Below, piece by piece: positions 1 through 4,914 of a DNA stretch of 6,542 nt. Source of the stretch: Thermoplasmata archaeon (GTDB lineage Archaea > Thermoplasmatota > Thermoplasmata > Thermoplasmatales > Thermoplasmataceae); assembly GCA_021797955.1 (NCBI GenBank), contig JAJZYV010000108.1, forward strand, positions 1 to 6,542, in the 5' to 3' direction. The number at the start of each line of letters is the position of its first letter. The first letter of the stretch is position 1. A program made the translations under genes and the position numbers. The notes under the pieces are model-generated. The model saw only the letters and a list, made by a program, of their open reading frames with translations. It ran no database searches and was not told the DNA's origin.

Positions 1-258
1 GATATTCCTGCCTGCAGAGCTGAACAGTTCGATGATGGCCCATACGATCGTTCCCATGATCAGGGCCGGTGCGATCACTCCCTGGTTGAGAACCACAACA
101 TGATTGACGATGTCAAAGCTTGGCTGTGAAAACAGAGACACTGCGATCATCAAGGCCCAGATGAGTCCCACGATTGGCACTGATATGTCTCCATATCTCC
201 CGCGAATTGCTGACATTTTTCCTTTTCCTCCACTTCCTCCACTTTTTTTGTTAACCAT
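1..258 (-). CDS. Small membrane protein, C-terminus cut off by window edge
   Basis: An open frame of 86 codons with no stop before the window edge. The N-terminus is Lys/Gly/Ser-rich (MVNKKSGGSGGKGK), followed by two hydrophobic stretches at about residues 27-44 (VPIVGLIWALMIAVSLF) and 62-81 (IAPALIMGTIVWAIIELF). It is therefore probably a small multi-pass membrane protein. The ATG directly follows the TAA of the upstream gene (TAAATG). An AGGAGG ribosome binding site lies at 268-273, nine bases before the ATG, so the two genes are co-transcribed and probably translationally coupled. The pairing suggests that the product works with the upstream surface protein. I do not recognise the family. 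The gene is certain as an ORF; its function is open. Confidence 0.8.
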   Translation of the reverse strand, partial: MVNKKSGGSGGKGKMSAIRGRYGDISVPIVGLIWALMIAVSLFSQPSFDIVNHVVVLNQGVIAPALIMGTIVWAIIELFSSAGRNI

Positions 259-975
259 TTACTTTTTCCTCCTGAAATCTATGTCATAAAAGATAGCTGC
301 AACTCCTGACAGTACAAAGATCACTGTCCCACCAAGTGCATATCCAATATCCTCTCCTGCAATGGGCCCGAACATGGTCTGAAGTCCTGAGTTGCCGTAT
401 GCCTGGATTGAGAAAGAATATGCAGAATCATTGGAGATCAGCTGGAACATGAGGTACTGTGTCTGGTTTCCTGTCACGTACTGAGGCTGGATCGTAAAAT
501 TAGTTCTGGTCACGTTGTGAACATTTACTGATATCACTGGCAGGAAATTAGAACCGTTGGTGCCGAACCCCAAGCGTTCAGTGATGTTTCCTGAGTATGC
601 AAGATTCAAAACTATTTTCTCAACTGCGAAATCGTTCAGCTCAGCGACCGTAAGATTTGTCTCAATATATGATGTCGTCTGGTTCACAGGCATATCGTAT
701 GCGACCGACAAATTGCTCTGGGCAAACGGAATACCCACATCTGTTGCATTGTACACATACAGAATGCCTGACTGGGGCTTCAGTACAACCGAAGTACTGG
801 AATCACCTATGTACTGGCCAAGGGATGCGAACGCTGGAATTGCTGCGAAGGCAATCAGCACAAAAATTATGATCGCAAGGAAGAATCTCCTTCCCTTTCC
901 CTTGGCTGTCTCTCCCCCTGGTAAGGGAGTTTTCCCCTTTAGAGGGGTATTGGAAGTCCTTTTTGTAGTTGCCAT
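259..975 (-). CDS. Membrane-anchored surface protein with ten N-glycosylation sequons
   Basis: A protein of 238 residues from the ATG at 975; an in-frame GTG at 990 would add five. The basic Lys/Pro/Gly-rich N-terminus (1-30) is followed by a TM helix at about 31-52 (FFLAIIIFVLIAFAAIPAFA). A predicted beta-rich external domain spans 55-208. A second TM helix at about 209-230 precedes a basic tail, DIDFRRKK. The external domain carries ten N-X-S/T sequons (N76, N88, N98, N107, N130, N140, N154, N159, N170, N182), as expected for an archaeal cell-surface glycoprotein. Both termini are probably cytoplasmic. A strong TATA box lies upstream, and the next gene starts immediately after its stop. GTGAT at 986-990 could serve as a weak SD for the ATG. 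I recognise no family. A pilus, envelope or virion role is possible but is not shown by the sequence. Confidence 0.85.
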   Translation of the reverse strand: MATTKRTSNTPLKGKTPLPGGETAKGKGRRFFLAIIIFVLIAFAAIPAFASLGQYIGDSSTSVVLKPQSGILYVYNATDVGIPFAQSNLSVAYDMPVNQTTSYIETNLTVAELNDFAVEKIVLNLAYSGNITERLGFGTNGSNFLPVISVNVHNVTRTNFTIQPQYVTGNQTQYLMFQLISNDSAYSFSIQAYGNSGLQTMFGPIAGEDIGYALGGTVIFVLSGVAAIFYDIDFRRKK

Positions 976-1026
976 TATTATAGCAATCACATGAAAGAAC
1001 TAATGATAGGATGTGTATGCAGGGGG

Positions 1027-1040
1027 TATGTATATATACT
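1027..1040 (-). promoter_or_regulatory. Archaeal TATA box for the two-gene membrane module
   Basis: The minus strand reads AGTATATATACATA, a near-ideal archaeal TATA box. With the usual spacing of about 25 bases, transcription would start near 1009. That gives a leader of roughly 34 bases to the ATG at 975, or 19 to the alternative GTG at 990. The box lies just past the TAG of the 100-residue membrane protein, so the left module has its own promoter. Confidence 0.6.
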
Positions 1041-1060
1041 CTGCTGCAGCTTTTATGATT

Positions 1061-1363
1061 CTATTTTTTATTTGCTGCTTTTTCAGTGTCTATGTCATAT
1101 TTCAATCTTTGAGAAATTAGAATCATAAAAACTAATGTTAAAATAAACCCAATTGAAAACGTTAATAGAGATATACTGACGGAAAGTTCTCCAAGAATAA
1201 TTGAGATAAAATAAAAAGAAATCGGAATTATAAACATATTAAAATAGTTCATATTGCGATTATCCTTGGATTTGATCATTTCGACCAATACGACAAACCA
1301 CCCGGTGATCAATACGGAAACTATTATGGAAGAGGCCTCAACTACTGCCAGATAATTAATCAT
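1061..1363 (-). CDS. Hypothetical three-helix membrane protein
   Basis: A 100-residue protein with three hydrophobic segments at about 5-29, 40-60 and 62-84, and a charged tail (QRLKYDIDTEKAANKK). The loop SKDNRNMN separates helices 1 and 2. The gene is clearly more A/T-rich than the membrane module downstream and the recombination operon upstream, so it may have a different origin. There is no convincing SD before the ATG, and an A/T-rich box 20-27 bases upstream suggests a leaderless transcript. No family is recognised. Small membrane proteins of this shape next to mobile-element genes can be toxins, immunity proteins or holin-like proteins, but nothing here decides between these. Confidence 0.7.
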   Translation of the reverse strand: MINYLAVVEASSIIVSVLITGWFVVLVEMIKSKDNRNMNYFNMFIIPISFYFISIILGELSVSISLLTFSIGFILTLVFMILISQRLKYDIDTEKAANKK

Positions 1364-1370
1364 ATAACTT

Positions 1371-1390
1371 CAATATATAAGAAAAATAAT
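1371..1390 (-). promoter_or_regulatory. Possible promoter of the 100-residue membrane protein; T-rich stretch may also end the operon upstream
   Basis: The minus strand reads ATTATTTTTCTTATATATTG. The ATTATTTTT part is centred about 23 bases before the ATG at 1363, the spacing expected for a leaderless archaeal mRNA. The TATATATT part is too close to the ATG for that start. The T-run lies about 40 bases past the TAA of the 64-residue gene and could also serve as an archaeal T-rich terminator. Confidence 0.35.
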
Positions 1391-1429
1391 TCCTTTCAAC
1401 TATGGCCACATAATTGAATAATGATAATG

Positions 1430-1624
1430 TTATTTCTTCACTTCTCCAATAAGTATCTTTTTGGCCTCAATATATACTTTATTAGGTATCTTCCCTTCAA
1501 GAGATTCTATGTTTTCAATCGTAATAGTGCCACAGTTGATCTGATCTTTTGCAGCAGCCCTCGCAGGGTGAAAGAGGTCAGTTGTAGAATATTCTACATA
1601 TTTCACATTCTCCACCATAATCAT
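1430..1624 (-). CDS. Hypothetical 64-residue protein
   Basis: A small soluble-looking protein starting at ATG 1624 (MIMVENVKYVEYS) or at the in-frame ATG 1618. It contains FHPARAAAKDQINCGTITIENIES followed by a basic C-terminus (EAKKILIGEVKK). There are no TM segments and no clear motif; the single Cys is at residue 31. It lies 27 bases after the stop of the winged-helix gene, so it may be the last gene of the operon. There is no GGAGG site, only GATGAT close to the ATG. A CATTTAAG element about 26 bases before ATG 1618 could give it a separate leaderless promoter. I cannot assign a function. Confidence 0.55.
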   Translation of the reverse strand: MIMVENVKYVEYSTTDLFHPARAAAKDQINCGTITIENIESLEGKIPNKVYIEAKKILIGEVKK

Positions 1625-1651
1625 ATATCATCTAAAATCTCTTAAATGTTG

Positions 1652-1936
1652 CTATTGGATTGTGATCGTGTATCTGTATACTCTTCCAGTATGTTTCTCC
1701 TTGGAAAGTATAGTCAAGGTGCATAGCACATCCAGTTTTCTGGCAACCATGGCAGAATTGATGTTATGGCCATTGTGAATGAGAATAGAACATATCTGGC
1801 TGACCTTCCATTTCCTGTCCGGATTCTTCTGAAAAATATACAAGATCTCCTTATCCATCTGATCAAGATGAACTTGAATAGGAGGAAGAAGAATATCTTC
1901 GTCTTTCTCAATCAACCTCATCTGTCTCTTCATCAT
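1652..1936 (-). CDS. Small winged helix-turn-helix DNA-binding protein
   Basis: A 94-residue protein. Residues 1-20 are charged (MMKRQMRLIEKDEDILLPP). The rest fits a winged helix: helix 1 (QMDKEILYIFQKNP), helix 2 (WKVSQICSILIHNG), a recognition helix (INSAMVARKLDVLC), then a two-strand wing ending in GRVYRYTITIQ. It is probably a dimeric DNA-binding regulator. Its ATG overlaps the TGA of the Hjc gene (ATGA), and GGAG lies 12 bases before the ATG. A second ATG follows at once and could be used instead. Being the second winged-helix gene of the operon, it may control this element, but its target is unknown. Confidence 0.7.
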   Translation of the reverse strand: MMKRQMRLIEKDEDILLPPIQVHLDQMDKEILYIFQKNPDRKWKVSQICSILIHNGHNINSAMVARKLDVLCTLTILSKEKHTGRVYRYTITIQ

Positions 1937-2469
1937 TTTCTTTTTGTTCTCCTGTTTGACGTTTTAAGAGGCATAGGTTCGCCTTTCTTCATATCATCGC
2001 ATATTTTTACATCTTTTTTGTTTTCTATGCCTTCCTGCTCGATTCTGATGCAATGAATGAAAACGAACTCATCAAGTGTCAGGCCCTCGTTCTTGTATAG
2101 CACTGGAGGTTTTTCAAGGTCTGGAATGATGGGATAGAGACGAATGCCTTTAACTCCCTGGCCTTTCCATCGAATTGCGTAGAAATTTTTTCCTGGAACA
2201 TCCCTCAGCCTATGGTACTGATCTATAGTCTTTCTATTTATAAAAGTCGAACACCAGGATGATTCGAAGTTCGTACTTTTGATTTCTATATTGACATTCA
2301 GTTCCGGAAGAGTTACATCAAACTCTTCATTGGATCTCCCAAGACGGGCATAGATCCCCTTTTCCCTTAGAACTTTCACAAGTTCCCCCTCATACTTCTT
2401 TCCATTCTTTCTATTGTGTTTAAGTTTTGACACTTTAGGATCCTCCTTTTCCTGAATATTCATGTTCAT
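1933..2469 (-). CDS. hjc: Holliday-junction resolvase, archaeal Hjc-type nuclease
   Basis: Predicted structure-specific endonuclease that cuts four-way DNA junctions as a dimer. The protein has 178 residues. The nuclease core (about 20-105) shows the expected PD-(D/E)XK pattern: helix KKYEGELVKVLREKG with Glu27, then FDV with Asp51, then IEIKST with Glu62 and Lys64. These match the catalytic E...D...ExK of Hjc/Hje proteins. The helix TIDQYHRLRDV and strand NFYAIRW also follow the family order. The protein is longer than typical Hjc (about 120-140): it has a charged N-terminal extension of about 20 residues and a C-terminal tail of about 70 residues, both unexplained. The start overlaps the preceding stop (ATGA). 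A GGAGG site lies at 2480-2484. Because the tails are unusual, a related nuclease of the same fold is possible. Confidence 0.8.
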   Translation of the reverse strand: MNMNIQEKEDPKVSKLKHNRKNGKKYEGELVKVLREKGIYARLGRSNEEFDVTLPELNVNIEIKSTNFESSWCSTFINRKTIDQYHRLRDVPGKNFYAIRWKGQGVKGIRLYPIIPDLEKPPVLYKNEGLTLDEFVFIHCIRIEQEGIENKKDVKICDDMKKGEPMPLKTSNRRTKRK

Positions 2470-3581
2470 AATACCGGGGCCTCCAAAAAGTGATACTGGC
2501 CCGTTATGTCCCTTGTCATGAAAGATTGTTCATTGGATTTTACCTTTTTCTTCCTTGCCTTTATATCTCTGTTCACTGATTTGGCTTTTTGTTCATCTTC
2601 CTTTATATCTCTGTTCACTGATTTGATAAACATTCTTGAAAAAACGTCATCATTTAGACGGGCATTGAAACTACTGCGATCTTCAGTTGGATAGAATTCT
2701 GTCTTTATTTTGCAGTCTTTTAATTTTTTTCCCAGATTCTTAGTGGTCCATTCGTTGGTTCTGTTTGCAAGCTTCATCATTAGATCCCAATATAAAGGAA
2801 GAATACACGATTCCCCATATAACAACCCTCCACCGTAATGTATTTCCATTGAAAATATCGGGTGTTCTTCTTTCAATGTTTCCTTCATTGAAAATGTTAT
2901 CTCGGGGATCGTGTTTTCTGCTGGAACGTTCTTTTTGTTGCGTTTTTGGTCTTTTTCCGTTATAAGTGATGCAGCTGCATGATCTTCTCGGTTTGAGTTC
3001 CCAATATTCTCGAGGATCTTCTTAATATCTTCCCTGATGACAAGTGAGTCCACGTCAGATGTGTTTAAGATTTCCAGGTCCTCATATTTTATGAGTGGCC
3101 TTCCGTTGTTCTGCAACTTCTGACTTGATGATTTAAGTACTTCCTGGAGCGAGCTGTAAAACATTTCCGGTTTGAAAGTAAGTGCCATTCCTACGAAATT
3201 GATTTCCTCAATTGAGTCCCTGACCGTTAGGGCTATTGTATATCTTGCCCCCTTCTCATAAAGTCCCTGACCGGGGCGAAGAGGCATTGTCTCCAGGAGT
3301 ATGGGCCTGATTTTCTTTTTCTCCCCTTTCCTGACTGTTTTCTGAAATTCGATCAACCATAAAATACGTCCTTTCAGTAATTGAGCCTTCACAGGCCTTC
3401 GAGCATGTTCACAAACTGTTACAACTGGATATGTTGGCTCTTTCAGCTCATATCTGCATATGGCATTGCATTCTTCACATTCCAGCTCAATCCATTCTGT
3501 GTTGAACCCTTTTCTTGTATCCTTGATGACTCTTGCATATCTCTGATTAGTGAGTTTTTCAGTTATTGATTCCTTTTTCAT
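2466..3581 (-). CDS. Unknown 371-residue protein with Cys/His cluster and duplicated C-terminal motif
   Basis: I do not recognise this family. Near the N-terminus, C35-x2-C38-x3-C42 and C57-x-H59 form a plausible zinc site. A beta-rich region follows (about 65-175), ending in VGMALTFKPEMFYSSLQEVL. A charged linker (about 195-225) leads to a second domain (226-318) containing EIHYGGGLLYGESCILPLYWDLMM. The C-terminus is very basic and has a 14-residue tandem duplication starting KSVNRDIK (320-347). The basic tail and zinc site suggest nucleic-acid binding. It sits between the Sm-like and Hjc genes with ATGA overlaps on both sides, so it should be made in proportion to them and may act in the same recombination or replication step. 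GGAGG at 3589-3593, seven bases before the ATG, supports the start. Confidence 0.8.
   Translation of the reverse strand: MKKESITEKLTNQRYARVIKDTRKGFNTEWIELECEECNAICRYELKEPTYPVVTVCEHARRPVKAQLLKGRILWLIEFQKTVRKGEKKKIRPILLETMPLRPGQGLYEKGARYTIALTVRDSIEEINFVGMALTFKPEMFYSSLQEVLKSSSQKLQNNGRPLIKYEDLEILNTSDVDSLVIREDIKKILENIGNSNREDHAAASLITEKDQKRNKKNVPAENTIPEITFSMKETLKEEHPIFSMEIHYGGGLLYGESCILPLYWDLMMKLANRTNEWTTKNLGKKLKDCKIKTEFYPTEDRSSFNARLNDDVFSRMFIKSVNRDIKEDEQKAKSVNRDIKARKKKVKSNEQSFMTRDITGQYHFLEAPVL
2558..2625 (-). repeat. Tandem 42-bp duplication with a 26-bp perfect core
   Basis: The same 26 bases occur at 2558-2583 and 2600-2625, 42 bases apart, which is exactly 14 codons. In the 371-residue protein this gives KSVNRDIKEDEQKA followed by KSVNRDIKARKKKV. 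The perfect core next to diverged ends indicates a fairly recent in-frame duplication. Confidence 0.9.
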
Positions 3582-3802
3582 TTGGGTACCTCCACATTTA
3601 TTGTTGTCAGATAGTTTCCTTCTAAAACTTCAAGAATTTCATCAAAATTGATCCAGTGATAGGTCCCTTCGTCTACCAATGTTAGCCCTTTTACATCCAC
3701 ATCGACAAGACGACCGTAATATGCTGGGGAATTTCCCTCATCATCGATTTCTTTCATTCTCACAGTTACCATTTTTCTTTTCAGTTTCTTCAATATCTTC
3801 AT
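3578..3802 (-). CDS. Sm-like (LSm/Hfq-like) small protein, predicted
   Basis: A protein of 74 residues from the ATG at 3802. A TTG seven codons earlier keeps the frame open, but the GGGGGCCC motif at 3807-3814 and the ATGA overlap with the preceding small ORF favour the ATG. The pattern resembles a small five-stranded barrel of the Sm fold: LKKLKRKMVTVRMKE, then YYGRLVDVDVKGLTLV, then YHWINFDEILEVLEG. It matches the hydrophobic spacing of LSm/Hfq proteins, including a G-x-L-x-D-x-D-x-x-G-L-x-L strand pair. Such proteins form rings that bind RNA. The assignment rests on pattern alone, and an SH3-like DNA-binding barrel is the main alternative. The gene overlaps its downstream neighbour by ATGA. 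Confidence 0.65.
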   Translation of the reverse strand: MKILKKLKRKMVTVRMKEIDDEGNSPAYYGRLVDVDVKGLTLVDEGTYHWINFDEILEVLEGNYLTTINVEVPK

Positions 3803-3861
3803 TTTAGGGCCCCCTTTATCCAATTTATGAAATTTATTGATAAAACGTATGCAAGGGTCAT
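3799..3861 (-). CDS. Overlapping 20-residue hydrophobic ORF between recombinase and Sm-like gene
   Basis: A very short frame whose ATG overlaps the recombinase TGA and whose TGA overlaps the Sm-like ATG, both as ATGA. It starts MTLAYVLSINF and ends INWIKGALK, a hydrophobic and possibly amphipathic helix with two lysines near the end. An AAGGTGA site lies five bases before its ATG. It fills what otherwise looks like a 55-base gap and makes the operon continuous. It could be a real membrane peptide or only a device that carries ribosomes to the next start. A chance double overlap is possible. Confidence 0.5.
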   Translation of the reverse strand: MTLAYVLSINFINWIKGALK

Positions 3862-3871
3862 TGTTTCACCT
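3858..3871 (-). repeat. 14-bp direct repeat at the 3' end of the recombinase gene
   Basis: The minus strand reads AGGTGAAACAATGA, identical to 4571-4584. Each copy contains an SD-like AGGTGA followed by an overlapping stop and start codon. The spacing between copies is 713 bases, which equals the recombinase CDS minus the 4-base overlap. Confidence 0.85.
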
Positions 3872-4574
3872 TCTCATTTTGTCCCGAAAAGAGTTCTTTC
3901 CTGATGTTCTTCTTGGAAGACGGGGGGTTTATATAAGGAGTGCAGCTATTTTCCGGGGGGGATTTCTCGGACAGGATTTTCTGAACCGATGATCTGGTGA
4001 TCCCTACCAGCTGAGAGATCTCTCTTATGGTTTTACCCTGATCTCGCAGCTCGTATATCTTTGGGAAGCGGTCCCCAAATCTCTCCTGGAGGGATTTACG
4101 TCCATTCACCTTCTTTTGGGGATCCTTTCCCTTGGCCCTATAAATTCCGTCCCTCACTCTCTCGCTGATCAATTCCCTTTCATACTCAGCTGCAGCTCCA
4201 AGGATAGAAAAAAGGAAATTGTTTGTAGGATCCCTCTTTTCAGAGATTCGTATGCCCTGGTCTATGGCCTCGAAGAATTTCCCCTTCTTCTGCAGAAATT
4301 CAAGGTTTAGAATGAGGTGCTGAAGAGATCTCCCGAATCTGTCTATCCTCAAAACAAGAACGCCATCATATTCCTGATAATCTTCCAGGAGTAATTTCAA
4401 CCCTGGACGATCTGATTTGCTTCCGGATGCAAAGTCGTTATATTCTGTGTAGTCCCAATTTTTCATAGTGCAATATTCCCGGAGCCTCCTGAATTGATTC
4501 TCCGGAGTCTGGTCCTTGTCCTTGGTGCTTACCCTGGCATAGAGGGCTACCTTCTTTATTCCAGCTTCATTCAT
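3858..4574 (-). CDS. Serine recombinase, resolvase/invertase family
   Basis: A 238-residue site-specific recombinase that cleaves DNA through a 5'-phosphoserine link. The catalytic domain (about 7-145) contains YARVS with nucleophile Ser16 and Arg14, then the conserved RIDRFGRS block with Asp78, Arg79 and Arg82. The long dimer helix AAAEYERELISERVRDG carries the conserved Glu130. A Hin-type HTH follows at about 181-201 (TIREISQLVGITRSSVQKIL). Residues 205-238 are a Pro/Ser/Lys-rich tail beyond the usual length of about 185-200. It lacks the large C-terminal domain of phage integrases and IS607/TnpX types, so a resolvase or invertase role is likely. GAGGTG at 4580-4585 and an ATGA overlap fix the start. 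A perfect 14-bp direct repeat lies at each end of the gene. Confidence 0.93.
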   Translation of the reverse strand: MNEAGIKKVALYARVSTKDKDQTPENQFRRLREYCTMKNWDYTEYNDFASGSKSDRPGLKLLLEDYQEYDGVLVLRIDRFGRSLQHLILNLEFLQKKGKFFEAIDQGIRISEKRDPTNNFLFSILGAAAEYERELISERVRDGIYRAKGKDPQKKVNGRKSLQERFGDRFPKIYELRDQGKTIREISQLVGITRSSVQKILSEKSPPENSCTPYINPPSSKKNIRKELFSGQNEKVKQ

Positions 4575-4584
4575 TGTTTCACCT
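4571..4584 (-). repeat. 14-bp direct repeat at the 5' end of the recombinase gene
   Basis: The minus strand reads AGGTGAAACAATGA, identical to 3858-3871. It holds the recombinase ribosome binding site (GAGGTG at 4580-4585, five bases before the ATG) and the TGA of the 30-residue ORF. Confidence 0.85.
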
Positions 4585-4663
4585 CTTCCTCATAATCGTC
4601 TAAACGGGCCTGTTCCTGTTCTTTTTTCTTCCTTTCCATAATCTTGATAAAATCAGTAGTCAT
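4571..4663 (-). CDS. Charged 30-residue peptide
   Basis: A short frame starting MTTDFIKIMERKKKEQEQ and ending in the acidic DDYEEEVKQ, almost certainly a single helix. GGAGG at 4674-4678 lies ten bases before the ATG, and the frame ends in an ATGA overlap with the recombinase start. Its RBS has the same GGAGGCCC form as those before the Hjc and the 373-residue genes, which argues that it is translated. It may be a small partner of the recombinase or a coupling leader. No family is recognised. Confidence 0.6.
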   Translation of the reverse strand: MTTDFIKIMERKKKEQEQARLDDYEEEVKQ

Positions 4664-4667
4664 GGTT

Positions 4668-4913
4668 TCAGGGCCTCCCTAAAGTTTCATCCAGAGTTTT
4701 CTGGCCATTCACTTCATGCTTTATTCTCTGGATTTCTTCATTCTTCTCGATTGTCTGTACCTCTTCCTTAAATCTTATCAAAAATTCTTCAAAGATCTTT
4801 CCATGATTGTGACACAGGCCCTTTGGTTCTTCCTTAACCTTTGTTTCGACGTGGCCGAAAATGAAATGATCGTCCCTGTAGCTTATTTTATTTCCGCATA
4901 TGCAGCAGATCAT
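4668..4913 (-). CDS. Small zinc-finger-like protein
   Basis: A protein of 81 residues from ATG 4913. An upstream in-frame TTG at 4940 would lie inside the preceding gene and is less likely. C3-C4-I-C6-G and C34-H-N-H37 give a CxxC...CxxH zinc-binding pattern enclosing a loop of about 28 residues. The C-terminal half (FEEFLIRFKEEVQTIEKNEEIQRIKHEV) is a charged amphipathic helix that may form a coiled coil. The gene begins one base after the stop of the winged-helix gene (TGAAATG), with GGAGAG at 4923-4928. A DNA- or protein-binding adaptor role is a reasonable inference; no family is recognised. Confidence 0.75.
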   Translation of the reverse strand: MICCICGNKISYRDDHFIFGHVETKVKEEPKGLCHNHGKIFEEFLIRFKEEVQTIEKNEEIQRIKHEVNGQKTLDETLGRP

Positions 4914-4914
4914 T

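Noticed and set aside
391..974. Extra GGCAAC cores near 391-396 and 968-973
   Set aside because: They match only the 6-base core and not the flanking CACYWCAG. The second overlaps a start codon but is too weak to call a site of the operon array.
557..994. Long plus-strand frame of 145 codons opposite the surface protein
   Set aside because: It lies antisense to a gene with clear TM helices, sequons and promoter, has no RBS or promoter of its own, and its translation has no coherent domain features.
1041..1076. Weak inverted repeat (GCAGC...GCTGC) after the 100-residue membrane gene
   Set aside because: The stem is only five bases with a loop of over 20 and no strong T-run after it, so a terminator call is not supported.
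1714..1911. Second minus-strand frame inside the 94-residue winged-helix gene
   Set aside because: The other frame has a wHTH pattern, an ATGA overlap and an SD; this frame has none of these.
3213..3278. Repeated 12-mer AGTCCCTGACCG
   Set aside because: Only two copies occur, both inside one gene and in different frames, with no arrangement suggesting sites; probably chance.
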